Of a DNA stretch of 64,000 bases, positions 1 to 27,569 are shown piece after piece. A model generated the notes under the pieces. The model had not been told where the DNA came from. It searched no databases and worked only from the letters and a program-made list of their open reading frames with translations. Positions within the stretch are counted from its first letter, which is position 1. Every line of letters begins with the position of its first letter. The translations under genes and the position numbers were made by a program. This DNA comes from Amoebidium appalachense. Lineage: Eukaryota > Ichthyosporea. Where the stretch lies: the NCBI GenBank assembly GCA_963693365.1, contig CAVNZM010000014.1, forward strand, positions 7,068,001-7,132,000, given 5' to 3'.

Positions 1-40
<40 letters not shown>
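1..40. repeat. (GT)n microsatellite at window edge
   Basis: Uninterrupted GT dinucleotides. They lie downstream of the last exon seen of the minus-strand gene at 447-2469 and probably sit in its next intron. Confidence 0.9.
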
Positions 41-45
<5 letters not shown>

Positions 46-446
46 GTGGTTTTTATGAACACGGTTAGTATTGGACAGAATTTACCAATTGCAAAGAGAC
101 ATTACAGTATCACGGGGAAGGACGAATGAGGGGGAGCAGACGTTTCTAACACGCAACAGGGCAAAAACGAAAGGGTAGCATTGCTGGGCGGTGTTAAGTC
201 CAGAGAGGTATGGTGGTGCGGGTGTGGTGTGCTTGGTGGTGCTGTGGTTGGTTCGGATTGGGGTTGGAAAGTGGGCGTCGGGGGGAAGGCAAGGGCGGGA
301 GAGGGCAGCGGGGAGGGCGTGAGAGAGAGGTTGGGGGAGGAGGAGCCGGGGGGAGGGGGCTCGAGGGGGGGGGGGGGGGGGGGGGGGGTTTGGCTGTGAG
401 AGTTGGAGTTGGATTGATTGATATTTGGTCGGTAATGGGCGGAAAC

Positions 447-1038
447 GGTTTGGTAGCAAAGACTAAACCAGACGTTTTCATGCCCCGTCGTCCACCTCGT
501 CGTTCTCTGAGAAACTAGCGTTGAAAATTTGACAGTATGAGACAAAAGCCCCAAATCCGACAATTTCAGTCCGCCAGCAGGCTTGATTTCGGCCGATCTG
601 ATCGATCGGATCACCCCCATTTTTAAGCCAAAATTTATCCCCCGAGTCACAAACAGGTGCTAGGGTTAGAGGGTGTGTGCTCTCACCTTGTGCTCCGTGG
701 TGCCGTTGGCCAGTGTGATGTACAGGTGCAGGGCATATCGATTAGCCTTATCGGGAAGTGGGAATGCATTCTTATTGGCTCGTGTCCAGGCCCCCACCTG
801 GATAGTGCCTTGGATCCCCCCCGGATAATTCACGGCCTGCCACGCACCTATATAGGACCCCCCCCTCCAAAAGATCAGAAATGGATGTGGAAGGGATCGG
901 GGGAAATGGAGGCGTGGGGGGGAGGGGGGGGTTGTTGGGTGCTTTTTTTTTTGCATGTGGAGTGATGAAGAAGAAAAGGCAATGTGGGGCTCATGACGAG
1001 ATGGAAGGTGAGTGGTTGATAGGACGAGGTGGTGGTAG

Positions 1039-1116
<78 letters not shown>

Positions 1117-1146
1117 AGGTGAATGGTTGATAGGACGATGTGGTGG

Positions 1147-1215
<69 letters not shown>

Positions 1216-2237
1216 ACGCGTGTGTGTGTTTTTGTGTGCGTTCCACACGCGCGTGTGCCTGTATGTTGTGTGTGTCTTTCTTCCATTCTTTCATTCTTTT
1301 CGTTTCTTCTTCTTTCTTTCTTTTTTTTTTTTTCTTCGTGGGGAGGGGGGGGGGGGGGGGGGGTTGATTATTTGGTGAGTAGAGGGGTGGGAAAAAGTGT
1401 GCAGCAATAAAACGTACTTGTGGCACGTACTACTACTAGCTCAATAACGGCGCTAGCTTTGCTCTTACGTGTTTTAGCGCAGTACATTTAGCTATTATAG
1501 GGGTCTAACTGGCTAATTCGTAGGTGGGCGGGCGGGCGGGTGGGCAGGGGGGCGGGGGGCCGGGGGGGGGGGGGGGAGGGGGGGGGGAGGGGGGTTCCTT
1601 ATGGGGCTGCATACCTCCCCTGTCCTTGTCTTTCTTTGTGGCCACCACGATGCACCTCATGCCGTCATAGCAGCCTGTGCCCAGTTTGTAGCCCACATTG
1701 CCACGTGCATGCCAGCTGCTCCCTCCCTCCTCGAATGAACCGTCCTGTAGGGTCGGTGGACCTTTTTTTTTTTTTTTTGGTGTGTGTGTGTGGGGGGGGG
1801 GGGGGGGGGGGGGAAGGGGGGGCATGTGTGTGTGTTCGGTCGTTGTGGTGGTTGGAGGGGGAAGGGGGCAGGTGGGCGGAGGTCGTGGTGGTCGTGGTGG
1901 TCGTAATAATAGATAGAGACGAAAAAAAATAAGAGGAAATGAAACGAAGAAAGACAGAATAAACAGAATAAACCGTCCAGCGGCAGAAGGAAAGGGTTTT
2001 TGTGTTGGGAGTGTGGGGGGGGGGGGGGGAAGGGGTGGGTGGGGGGGAGGGGGGGGAAGAGGGAGGGTCTAGTCCGGAGGGAAGAAAATGGGAAGACATA
2101 ACATATTCTAAGGGGGAGCAAAAAGGTGTGGTGCACGTGCAAAGGAATGTTTAAAAGACAGGGAACTGTTTAAGCCTCATGTGGATGGGTGGGTCGGGGT
2201 TGCTAGGTGCTTTTACTTCTCCTTCTTTCGTGTGAGT

Positions 2238-2297
<60 letters not shown>

Positions 2298-2469
2298 CGG
2301 GCGGAGGGCGCGGGGGGGGGGGGGGGGGGGGGGGGGGGGTATTTTTTCCAGAACACAATTTGTAAAAGAGTGATTGGGGGTTTTAGTATCTAGTACCTGA
2401 TGGTAGTGTTGTGGCGGCAGCACCCAAAAATAAACTGCACACGGCCAGAGACCTAACGGGTGGGGCCAT
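447..2469 (-). CDS. Secreted/membrane protein with carbohydrate-binding-like beta-sandwich (5' part, partial)
   Basis: Function unknown; probably exported. Exon 1 (2469-2397) starts at an ATG in a good context (GCCACCATGG) and encodes a signal peptide ([19 protein letters not shown]). Exon 2 (1761-1615) gives DGSFEEG...SSWHARG...GCYDGMRC. Exon 3 (847-687) gives [11 protein letters not shown]...[10 protein letters not shown]...[18 protein letters not shown]. The order N-G-S-F-E, W, then W-[ST]-R-A and Y-[AS]-L-x-[LV]-x-I...DGT-like resembles a carbohydrate-binding-type jelly-roll. That is recalled family knowledge, not a search result. Exons 1-3 join in phase (1, 1, 0). A probable exon 4 starts at 506 in phase 0 ([16 protein letters not shown]); its donor is unclear. 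The acceptor of exon 2 (1762) follows an A-run instead of pyrimidines, which weakens that junction. The gene runs on past the window start. Confidence 0.55.
1041..1212. repeat. Two (GT)n tracts separated by a near-repeat
   Basis: GT tracts at 1041-1112 and 1151-1212, each preceded by the similar unit GGTTGATAGGACGA.GTGGTGG. They look like a local duplication inside intron 2 of the minus-strand gene. On the coding strand they are CA tracts. Confidence 0.9.
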
Positions 2470-2858
2470 GGTGGCCTGCTGGGGGGGAAGGGGTGGGGGT
2501 GGGGGGGGGGGGGGGGGGGGGGTTGAGGGGAGGAGGCACGGGAGGTGTTTTGGGGATGGGGGGAGGGGAGGGAAGGAGCGAGTGTTTCGAGGATGTGTGT
2601 GTGTTTGTGGGGTGTACCGGGGGGAGGGGGGAGGGGGGGAGGGGGGGAGGGGGGGAAGAGGAGGTATTTGGGGGATGTTGGGTGCGTTAAGTGTATTTGG
2701 GGGGTTGGAGGAGAGGAGAATTCGGGGGAGGGGGGGGGGTGGGGGGGGTTGTTAGTGACCATTAGAAGGCAGGGCACAGTTCAGGGAAAAAACAGCAAGA
2801 AACACAATACAATATCACATGCACACGTTGACATGGAGTACGGGGGAGAACAGTGTCA

Positions 2859-2895
<37 letters not shown>

Positions 2896-3584
2896 AGGTA
2901 GATGGGTGTCTTGTGGGAGGCTGAGTACAGCAAGGGTGCCGAAAAGTTGAGGGGTGGGGAAGGGTGGGTGGGGGGGGGGGGGGGGGGGGGGGGGGGGGAG
3001 GATGCGCTGAGGCGGAAAACCGGGTATAGAAAAGAAGAAGGGATAGTGTTGAGGCCGTGTGTGTGTGTGTGTGAGTGTGTGTTTGTGTGCGTGTATTCGT
3101 CTTGGTCTATGTGTGTGTGTCCGTGTGTGTGTGCGCGCGTGTAGGCAGGTGTTTGCATGTGTGTGTGTGTGTGCGCGCGCTGTGTGTGTTTGTATGTGTG
3201 TGTGTGTGCATGTGTTGCTGTGTCAATGTACACCATGTGTGTGCGAATATGTGCATATGCATGGTGTATACTTAAATTTCTGCTGGTTGTGGCAATGATG
3301 TAGTTGTTATCACATACACAGGAGTGACCCTCACGTCTTTGTGTCAACATCGAATGTGAAAAGACTAAATTTATGAGCCCCCTTGTGTCTCCGATGTATG
3401 CCCAACGCAAACTTCCACGAACCGTGCATATCCATCACAAACTCGTGTGCTACTGAAGCAAGCTTCGACAACTAACAGCCACCCACAACAGGAATGTGTG
3501 TCCACATAATTCCCACGCGAAACCCATTCTTACAACTACCCACACCCACACCCACCCACCCACCCACCCACCCACACATTCACA

Positions 3585-3627
<43 letters not shown>

Positions 3628-5657
3628 ACACGCGCGCGCACACACCAACCTCAACGTGCACTTAAAAAACACTTTGTATGCCCCCAACGGACACACAGGT
3701 GCACCTTTACAAAACTCGCAGAATATATTCACAGCTTGAGCACATCACATGCATTCATAAGCATTTACAGAAGCATTGATAGGTTTACACAGCTAGGAGC
3801 GTACCTTAGGATGTATGTAACCCGCTCAATCGAAAGTGAAGGGAAAACTATTGCAGCCGTGTCAGTGCACGGTCATGTACCTGTGTGTGCTATCCCAGTG
3901 CGTGATTGGTCCATACCTAGGCCTATTTCCCTCCTGTAACCCTGGTCGGCCGAAAGATAATCCTATATCGAGCCCCTGCACTACACGGGCGTACTATTGC
4001 TTGGAATTAAACATACGGAACATACCCTCACGGCTGGGGTGAATAGGAACCATCCAAATTCGTATCAACATGCACAGAGGGAGCACAATGCACTAGAAAA
4101 TCCCTCTCTCTTGCTACGGGCGCACAAGAACACTTAAAGCTCGCACTGGCTGTTATACCTCTCCCTCTAATATTTGTAACAACTTATTATTTGAGATTCA
4201 TGATCCTTGGTATCTATCTGTTGCTGAAACTGAAGCTGTCTTGAACCAGTTTCATCAAAAAGCCGTCAGGTGGCGATTTGTCGCAATCTCGTAATCTCGT
4301 AATCGGCAACAACAGCCTATGGAATGTGCAACGCTTTTGCATGATTGGCTGGTTTTACGTCTTTACTACCATATATGGTGAAATGCATTAAAGTGGTACC
4401 TTTTAGATCTTATCATTGGATAACTATCACGTGTAATTTCTGCAGTGCGGTTGCACCCTCAGATGAACGCTGGAAGGCTTTTGCCAGCCCCGCTCCATCC
4501 CTTCCGGTTTAAGCCTTCTAGAACTTTGTCAGGGATCCCCCATTCTCCCTTGTCCCTTTTTGTGGTTTTATCTTTTCTTCTCTTCATATGGTGGTGGGCA
4601 GGCGGCAAAGGGGCTAGTTCTACGGTTGCTGGCCTGTCTGTGGTATAGTTGGCTGTCGCAGAGGACCTTAAAGCTTTCTCTCTTCATGCGGAGTCATCAC
4701 GGCCACAATCAGCTCAAGAGAGAATGAAAAAGTGCTCATGATCAGCACACACGCAGAGTGCCCATGTCTATGAGTACTCTCCCTCCTACCCCTCCTCCTC
4801 CCCCTCCCCCCCGGAAGGTTCCCTCCTTGGCAGGAGCCCTACCTACTCCCAGGCACCCCGGGCCCACCATCTACTGCACACAGAAAACACAACCCAAAAC
4901 TCTTGTTTCGCGCTGATATGTCATCCCTTACCAATAAATACAAACACAGTACTATGCACTAGCCTAGACGCTATATCAGAGACCTGTTTGCCATTTTTAG
5001 CCGTAGTGCGCCCTGACGCTGCCCCTCATACGCATATGTCAAAATACCTGTCACCTATAATCTTTAACAATAACAGTTGGCCTTGGATGGGCATCTAGCA
5101 GACATCCATGTTGAAAAAAACCTGTAGCAATTAGCCATATCACTATTGGCCAGCCTGGGGATATATCAGAGGCCCATTTATCACGAGTCACTGACTCTTG
5201 AGTTGAGACACCCACTCGCCACTAAAAGTTAAATTACATGTAGTGATGTTCTTAGGTACAAAGCTTACATACATACACGTTCACCGTTAAGTCATCATCG
5301 TACATCTCACACACCCATTTACCATAAGCGATTTCTAAGGTCTATCTCACACAACCATATACCACTAATTAGTCACTTGGCTTATATACATTTTCACTCT
5401 GATGACCTTAGATCAAACGTTTCAGCTTATAAGACTCCCATGCATGACACTACTGTATTTCATGGCGTCCCCTCACCCCCAGCTTACACAACCAATTTAA
5501 TTCTGAACAGGCCACACATTACACCCGGAGTAACACTTAGCACAGGCTGCTGTCACTATCCTCTGTGTTTGATGATCATATCACTGCAGATCTTTGTGTC
5601 GTGCCTTAACACTAGAGAAAGCGGACCGAAAATCGATGATAATATTCACAGGGGGAT
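2470..5657. other. Intergenic: GPCR 3' flank and upstream region of the secreted-protein gene
   Basis: No exon recognised. 2470-3640 is G-run, GT and CA rich. 3640-5657 is ordinary unique sequence with no long open frame. An ATTAAA hexamer on the minus strand lies about 150 nt after the GPCR stop and is a candidate poly(A) signal for it. A CCATATATGG palindrome sits at 4369-4378. Confidence 0.6.
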
Positions 5658-16259
<10,602 letters not shown>

Positions 16260-17913
16260 GGTGGGGTGTGCGTGTGCAAATGGTAGGTTACAATGGTTGA
16301 GGCAAATTAGTGAGCAATTATGCTTGTGTCTAGACAGGCAGCCACTTTGGTGGTCCTTTATTCTATTACTGTCACGCTAGTAGAAAGTGGAAATTTTTAT
16401 CTGCTGCAGGAGGTAGGGTCACTGACTGCGTGTGTGCGCCTGCCGCGCCCCTGCGGCCAAGTCTACATGTAAGGATGCGTGTGTGTGCCATGGCCAACGT
16501 TCATGATTGCCTAAATATTGTGCACACATTCGCGTGGATGTCCGTTCATGTTCTCTTTGCCAACTTCGGTGTTTTCACGCGTCGCAAAGCTCGAGTAGTC
16601 TTCTTGAAAAATACACAACCGTATGTGAAATATACACGGCCACCCACGCCGATTTGTGGCGTTTGGCCGTATGAGAGGTACGTGTGTCACGGTGCTTATG
16701 TGTGGGTCTTACAAGTGGCACAGTTTGGCAGTGAATTAGTGTGTTGGCGACACGCAGGTGTACACAAACGAGCTAGCCTGTCCTTTGTACTGGGTCACTC
16801 AGCGTGACTGTGCCGGTTCGCGAAAACGCCTTGGGCTTCAACTACTCAACTTATCTAATGTGGGTCTTGCGCTTTCTTTCCATGCGTCAAACGTTTCTGT
16901 AATTGTAAGCAACTGCGTTGAGTACACGTGCGCACCCAAGTTCACTATGCGTGGATATATGGTGGTAAGTGTGCCTGTGATTACTTCTCCACGGTTACAT
17001 GAGCAGGTGGTTTCACAACAGGGCACCAGTGACGGCGTACACCTACAAACGCCTACAATTGTTGCATGTGATGCAAGAAGCGATAAGGTATAACATGTAC
17101 GTATGTGCTATGAACGTGTGTGAGCATGTGGTGCCTTGATTTGGAAGTGTGTTGCAAACACCCATATCATCAAAGATCCGAGACGCTGAGTGGCGGAGCT
17201 CAGAGGTGGGCAAAAGAAAATGTGTCAAGCTGCTCAAGCTGCAAGGACCATGAAGACAGCCGTATAGCAGATATAAAACATTCAATGAAAACTCAAAAAA
17301 AAAAAAAAAGCATTATAATGTCCTCAATCCGTGTTCTGGAATTAAGCCATAGGCAGTCACATACAGAAGCGAATGTTGATCACTAAGCCGAAGATCCAAG
17401 ACATTCCACCTGAGATCACAACAACCAATCAAAAGGTAGAAGTTCGATGATTGGGTGCAACAAGCATACTTTGGTAGCTCTTCGAGATCCAAGACGAGCC
17501 ACTCCGCCGGAGGCTCAGCCTGAGAGTTGAGACAACGAGGTTGCCTAATTCAAGAGAGAGAAAACTCAAAAAACCAATGAATGTATTAGGCAAAATCCAG
17601 TAGCAAACTCAAAAGGAAAAATTTCTCTCGACACAAAAAGCCATCACGAGTCGACAAAGGCATCTCCCGCAGTCTGGCAGATCTTCGAGTTGTGGGCCAG
17701 AATACTTTGCAAATCGGATTGGCTCACACAGCATCCAAAAACCCATATTTGGAAATCCCGCGAACTCTGGTCGAGCCCAGGCTGCCCAAGCTGCCCAACT
17801 CACACGGCTCCGCTCAAGTTTCGTTTCAGTTCAAGCATCACTTTCTGCGTTTTATAATTACGACACGACAACTGTTACATCCACTACGGCCAGATAAACA
17901 CAGGTAGTGCAAT
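16260..17913. promoter_or_regulatory. Divergent intergenic region, GPCR / phosphomevalonate kinase
   Basis: 1.65 kb between two start codons on opposite strands, nearly free of the simple repeats that fill the introns. CCAAT motifs occur as CCAAT at 17425 and ATTGG at 17450 and 17718. A TTTATAATT stretch lies about 60 nt before the kinase ATG. An open frame at 16430-16807 (+) shows nothing recognisable. Promoter role is inferred from position. Confidence 0.5.
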
Positions 17914-21561
<3,648 letters not shown>

Positions 21562-21686
21562 GGGTTATAGTTAGATAGAGATGTTTTTTGGAGTAAGTGG
21601 TGGGCTTTTTCCTCTTCGAGTTTTTTCTTTTGTATATTCTGAGTGGTCAGTAATTTTTCCCTATAAATTGGAGGGTGAAGGCTTTG

Positions 21687-21740
21687 GATAGACCGGAGAT
21701 ATATTGCACTTTTGATAGACCGGAGATATATTGCACTTTG
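21687..21740. repeat. 27-bp tandem repeat, two units
   Basis: GATAGACCGGAGATATATTG plus CACTTTT/CACTTTG occurs twice in direct succession, 125 nt after the kinase stop codon. Confidence 0.9.
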
Positions 21741-22606
21741 GATATATGGGCATATTTCAGTATTTTGGATAGACTAGCCTTATATTTGTAAGTTGAACTT
21801 GACGAGATAAACGGAGTACAACAACGGCCCAAGTGGTCAGATTAAGTTGTGTCCCCTTTGACAGGGTTCCCTGTCGTAAATTAAATGCACTGGGATATAT
21901 CCCAGCCTGAGGATAGCCTAAAATCATAGCTGAAGGGCTGTAATTTGTGCAATGCACACATGGACCAATATAGGTTGCCACATGATTATCCAGCCCCTAT
22001 TTTCTCTCTTTCGTTCATTCTTTCATTCTTTCTTTTTTTTTTTTTTGCTCAATCACGGGCATGGCTGGATGCAAGTGTGAGCCAGTGGGTGTCGACTGCA
22101 AAATAAACTACCGCTCAAATATTGCGGCCCCCCTTTTACATTAATTATTAGCCGTACGCATACCGAAATGACCCTGTCTGGTAGTATTGGGGTTAAAACG
22201 GGTAGTGGTGGTGGCTCCTGTCTGGTGTTGGCGGCGGTATCTATGAAGCTAGAGTGGTTTGCAGATGCTTATGCATATGGTGGGGGGGGGGGGGAGGTGC
22301 AGGAAAGGGGCATTTAAACCCGTGACTGGCCACATAGCATCATTGCTGCGTGCGGCCTGGGCTTAGGACTGCACCCTGGGGCCCGGGGAATTAATCTGTG
22401 ATAGCACCGTGCAAAGCGACCTTCCCTGATTTTGAAACATGATAAACCGCCCTTGTGTGAATGACTTGATTCATATAGCCTAAGGGGAGGTTGCACGGCC
22501 ATCATCATGGCTGATGTCGATTGGTGTAGGCCAAGAAATGTGCGAGAATGTCCTTCCCCCGCCACCCCCTACCCCCATCCCCTGCCACACACACACACAC
22601 ACATAC

Positions 22607-22651
<45 letters not shown>

Positions 22652-23113
22652 TACACGCCACACAAACACACACGCATAGACACACATTGAAAAGCAACCC
22701 ACATCCCACATAGAGAACAGACTCTCATATGTGCAGCCACATAGTCACCACCTGGTCCGGCAACCCCATGCATGTGAACTCGCTTACACGTACACATGCG
22801 CACAAGCATATCCTCGATGTGTGCACAAATTTTAGTACTAGTGCCAAGTTTGCTTGGAGGTCACCAGGTTACACATCGAACTGGACTCTGAAGAGCCAAC
22901 TCACCTAATTTGGACCTATAGACTAGAACCATAGTGGCTTAACGATGCAAGAGCCATGGTGCCATGAGGTGCAGGAAACTTTAAGGGGAGGAAAAGAATG
23001 AAAATGATAATAGGCGGTGCAGCGCCTTTTAAACTCTCGACAGGATTTTTATTCAAAGTTAGACGGCCAGCCACTGGCAGACATGTGCTCTCAACGCCAA
23101 GCTAGCTAACCCC

Positions 23114-23144
<31 letters not shown>

Positions 23145-23160
23145 AAAAAAAAAAAAAATG

Positions 23161-23195
<35 letters not shown>

Positions 23196-23215
23196 TGTAC
23201 ACGCGCACGCGCGCA

Positions 23216-23265
<50 letters not shown>

Positions 23266-24496
23266 ACACACACACACAGCTTCGAGTGTTTTGCTTATCG
23301 GGTTACATGCGACCATCGCGCCAAGAATATGGGCAGAAAATGGCAAATAAACAACGGGCTCAAGTAGCCTACATTCATGTTATGTCGACAAGAAAATTGT
23401 GTGGATTTAGAAGTGCACCATGGGGCTAATTGTGGGGGATGATTTGCATTAGCACCAGGCAGATTCTCAGACCAGCTCAGCAATAGCAAAAAAGACAAAA
23501 ACATTTCCCTCTGTTGCCTCCTATATATCCCAAGACGAAATTACGAAAAAGCAAACGGGAAATTATTTACACGGGCATGAAAGGGGTGTGCGGACCAGTG
23601 GTTGTGGTCGGAGTTTAATTTTGGGGGTGGGGGAGGGAGGGAGGGGGGGGGGGGGGGGGGGAGACTAAAGCAGGTGTCAAAGCACCAGTGGCGCGTGTGT
23701 GTGTGTGCGCGCGCGCATATGTCTGAGTGTTGTATGCACACCTGTGTGTGTGTGTATGTCCTGTTTTTCTTTCCCCCCCCCCCCCCCCCCCTCCCCTTTG
23801 TGTGCGCACCTGTATGTGTGTGAGTGTGCGCGCGCGCACCTGTCCTGCTTTTACTTCCTGTCTTTTTTATTGCTTTATTTATTCATTATTTTATTGCGCT
23901 TTGTTCCCGGAGAAGCCCTCCAGGGGCCCGTCACAGTTACAAGAACTGATACTTCTTCCACTAAGTACCATATATTAGGCTGCTAATGGTGCATTCAGCT
24001 AAGCTATTAGTAACACACCGTCACAAATCCTAACTACTACTAGCACACACTTAGCTGATTTTGCCCCAGCCTTGCTGGCGGGGGGGCACCAGGCCTCCCC
24101 TCCAATCAAAACCTACTTATAAAATATATACACGGGCTCTCATTGGTTCAACTACGATGCGTTACAAATTGTGGTGTGGTAATGCAGCAAAACTGGTTTA
24201 AGGTATGGTGGTGCTTAAGGTGGATGGTGGTGATTTGCTACGGCCAAGTAGGTGTATGTCTGTCTGTACGTGCCAATAATTATTTGCCATTGTGTTCTAT
24301 GCTAACAGAGGGTGTTTGCACGTATGGATGGGTGTGTGTGTGTGCTGAGACGTGTGGTATGCTGGTTGTGTATGTGTGTGTGTGTGTGTGTTGGGGGTGT
24401 TTGTGGATGTGTTGGGTTTTGGGGGGGCTCTAACTTTCTGTGTGCGTGCGGTGGTAGGTGGGTGGTGTGACTGATCAGGATGTGTGTGTGCGGGCG

Positions 24497-24529
<33 letters not shown>

Positions 24530-24595
24530 GCATACTGTAAGGCTGAATGTGTGCATGCATGTTTGTGTGTGTGTGTGTGAGTGAGTGAGTTCGTT

Positions 24596-24629
<34 letters not shown>

Positions 24630-24650
24630 AGGGAGGAAGGAAGGGGGGGG

Positions 24651-24810
24651 TTTGAATGCGTCAAAAAGTACGAAGTACACAAGAACAAACGGATAACACG
24701 ATGCAGAATGCAAGCCATACATAAAGAGGATGCATAATAAGCAGAGCCCATCCTCAGGGGGGCCCCACGTCATCCACAGTACCCGAGTTTCGACCTATTC
24801 ACCTCGTTAA
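24651..24810 (+). repeat. Interspersed repeat copy (160 bp)
   Basis: TTTGAATGCGTCAAAAAGTA through CCTCGTTAA is near identical to the first 160 bp of the copy at 42262. It abuts a G-run on its left. Confidence 0.9.
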
Positions 24811-24828
24811 GGGGGGGGCTGGGAGAGG

Positions 24829-24902
24829 TTTAAAATGCACTATAATAGAGTACGAAGCACACATTCATGACGGACAACATAATGCAGAGTGCAAACCACG
24901 GG
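24829..24902 (+). repeat. Interspersed repeat copy (head part)
   Basis: GTTTAAAATGCACTATAATA, GAGTACGAAGCACACATTCATG and ACGGACAACATAATGCAGAG. Follows a G-rich run 20 bp after the previous copy. Confidence 0.7.
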
Positions 24903-25089
24903 GATGAGTTATAGTGGGTTGGAGAGTATATGTCACGACAGACAGTATTAAACGTACTTTTGTATAAATAGGCACACAAAGAGTGTTACTCGTGAGTAGA
25001 GCCCATCCTCAGTGGAGGGCCCAGTCGTGCACACACACGGGTGGGTGGTTGGGTAGTGGGGGGAGGGGAGGGGGGGGGGAGGGAGGGGG

Positions 25090-25147
<58 letters not shown>

Positions 25148-25255
25148 TGGAAGAGTCGCAGCCAGGTGCATAGTAAGCAACAGCATACAGGGTGGTAGTG
25201 GTGATGGTACTTATGGGTACGTGTGAGCATGTTGACGAGGATTTTGGGAGGGGGG

Positions 25256-25343
25256 TTTTGAATGCGTCAAAAAGTACGAAGTACACAAGAACAAACGGAT
25301 AACACGATGCAGAATGCAAGCCATACATAAAGAGTATGCATAG
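25256..25343 (+). repeat. Interspersed repeat copy (head part)
   Basis: TTTTGAATGCGTCAAAAAGT to AAAGAGTATGCATA is almost identical to the copies at 24651 and 42262. G-runs lie on both sides. Confidence 0.88.
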
Positions 25344-25380
25344 AGGGGGGAGGGGAGAGGGGGGGGGGGGGGGGGGGGGG

Positions 25381-25594
25381 TTAACATGCATTCCAGAACA
25401 CGAAGTACACATCTATGGCGGACAGCACAACACACTTTTGCAGCACTGGCATACATAAAGAGTACGTATCATATGCAGGGGGGGGGGGGGGGGGGTTTAA
25501 CATGCATTCCAGAACACGAAGTACACATCTATGGCGGACAGCACAACACACTTTTGCAGCACTGGCATACATAAAGAGTACGTATCATATGCAG
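25381..25594 (+). repeat. Interspersed repeat variant, duplicated in tandem
   Basis: Two 98-bp copies, identical by eye, at 25381-25478 and 25497-25594, separated by a G-run. They start TTAACATGCATTCCAGAACA and contain CACGAAGTACACATC, GGCGGACAGCACAACACA and CATACATAAAGAGTA, so they belong to the same family. Confidence 0.88.
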
Positions 25595-25627
25595 GGGGGG
25601 GGGGGGGGGGGGGGGGGGGGGCGACGT

Positions 25628-25676
<49 letters not shown>

Positions 25677-25795
25677 GGGGGGAGATGGGGGGAGGGGGGA
25701 GGGGGAAGAAGCGCCCCATGGTAACCGTATGCTGCACAAAGACAAAACACAACCACGTTCAAGCATGCAGCAAGGGCAGTGCCCAAAACAGCAGT

Positions 25796-25842
<47 letters not shown>

Positions 25843-26099
25843 GGTGGGTGGTGGTGGTGGTTGGGGGGGGGGGGGGGGGGGGGCACAACAGAATACACAA
25901 AGTATTATGCATGTGAATTCATCTAGGGGTGAGTTAATATAGAAGGGGTAGAACGCTCGACGCAACACAGAAGACGAACGATGAACGATGAACGTCGAGG
26001 TGTGGAGGGAGGGAGGGGGGGGGGGGGCACGCACATGCACGGACACACACACACATAAACGAACCCGCACCCACACCCACACCCACACACCAAGAGGGA

Positions 26100-26560
26100 A
26101 AGACAAAGAGGGAGGGAAATGAATGAAGGGGGGGAGGGGGAGAGGACGAGAGGGAGGAGGGGGAGAGGGAGAGAGAGAGAGAACGCGCGAGCGAGCGGGA
26201 GGGGAAGGGACAGAGACCACAGGGTGGGCTGGGGGAGAGAGGGGGGAGGGGTTAGGGGGAGGAGAGAAATTGGAGAGAGATATTTATGTAGAGACCGGAT
26301 GAAGGATAAAGAGGAGGAGAAAGGGAGAGAGTGAGGAAGAGAGAGAGAGAGGGGGGGATAAGAGAGAGTGAGAGGGAGCAAGAAGAACAAGAGGGAGAGA
26401 GAGAAAGAAAGAAAGGCTAACGTACTTTTGAGACGATAGAATGGAACATGATGAACAGGGAGGGTGCGAGGTGCGTGAGCAGTGGGGGAAGGGGGAGGGA
26501 GGGGGGTTGGGGGGAGAGAGAGAGAGAGAGAGGGAGAGAGGGAGAGAGAGAGAAATCATA
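26100..26560. repeat. Polypurine (GA-rich) tract
   Basis: The + strand is almost all A and G (GAGAGAGAGG-type runs at 26166-26184, 26324-26352, 26512-26552). Weaker purine bias continues to about 27250. No gene seen. Confidence 0.8.
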
Positions 26561-27483
26561 ATCCGAGTGTTTCAAGTTATGAAATACCCAAGGCCGAAAC
26601 ACCAAACACCAAACACACAGGAGGGGCATATCTTCACAGGGGGCCGGTTAGAGGGAGGTCGGAGTGCACGGTGAGAAGCACACAGACATGCGACAAGAAC
26701 GATGTCTACAGACAAAGGTACTTTTATGGGGAGCAGGAAGGGGGGGGGGAGGGGGGCTTTTTGTGTGTTAGTGTGTGTGCGGTTGTGTTGTTGGTGGGCG
26801 GATGGGCGGCAGGAGGGTGGGGGTTTCAGGGGAGAAGGGGAGGGGGGGGGGGGGGGGATGGCGATGGGGAGGGCCAGAGAGCATGCAAATAATGGGCACG
26901 GTGGAAATGTACAACCAATCTACACTATGGATGCACGGAGATTCGAGGTTGGGGGAGGAAAGCAAAAGGTAGGGATGACCCCATGGGGCACGGAGAGAGG
27001 AAAGATGAAGCATGGGGGCGAGATGATATACAAAAAAGGGACAGCATGTAGGTGTAGCATGAAAGGGAGGGCATGCATGGGAGTGAAATAGAGCATGGAA
27101 CACACACCAACGTAGCATCGGAGTCGGGGGAGGAAAGGAAAGGTCGAGAAAGACCCAAACGGGGAAGAGAAGAGGAAGGTACGGTACAAGGAAGGAGGAA
27201 TGAAGAGGAGCAAACAAAAGGGAGAGTGTGCAAGAGAATCAGTAGCATTGAGAAAAACACGAACCAGAATGTAGCCTACCAAGAGTTAAAAGGAGTTCGA
27301 ACAAGTATATATGCCATGAACAACAAACACGAGCAAACATCCTTACAAGTCCACCCAAAACCCCACACATCGTAACGTAGACAGTGAACACAGACAACCT
27401 AAGCATTCGCAACAAGCAAAGCACACTTCATGCAAGGAAGTAAAGAATGCATTTAGCTCAACCATAGTTTGTGTCCGAAACAC

Positions 27484-27569
27484 TACACAAACCTGCAAAC
27501 AAGAGCATACAGGAAAGTAAAGAAAGTACACAAACCTGCAAACAAGAGCATACAGGAAAGTAAAGAAAG
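27484..27569. repeat. 43-bp tandem duplication
   Basis: The unit starts TACACAAACCTGCAAACAAG and ends AGTAAAGAAAG. Two units are identical by eye, downstream of the ADP/ATP carrier. Confidence 0.92.

Noticed and set aside
507-686. 27-nt intron (GTGAGAGC...CCCTAG, 686-660) leading to a longer exon 4
   Set aside because: A normal acceptor at 507 with a good pyrimidine tract keeps phase and gives more domain-like sequence, so a mini-intron is not needed.
16430-17093. Overlapping + strand open frames of 125 and 111 codons
   Set aside because: No recognisable domain, no splice context, and they lie in the divergent promoter region.
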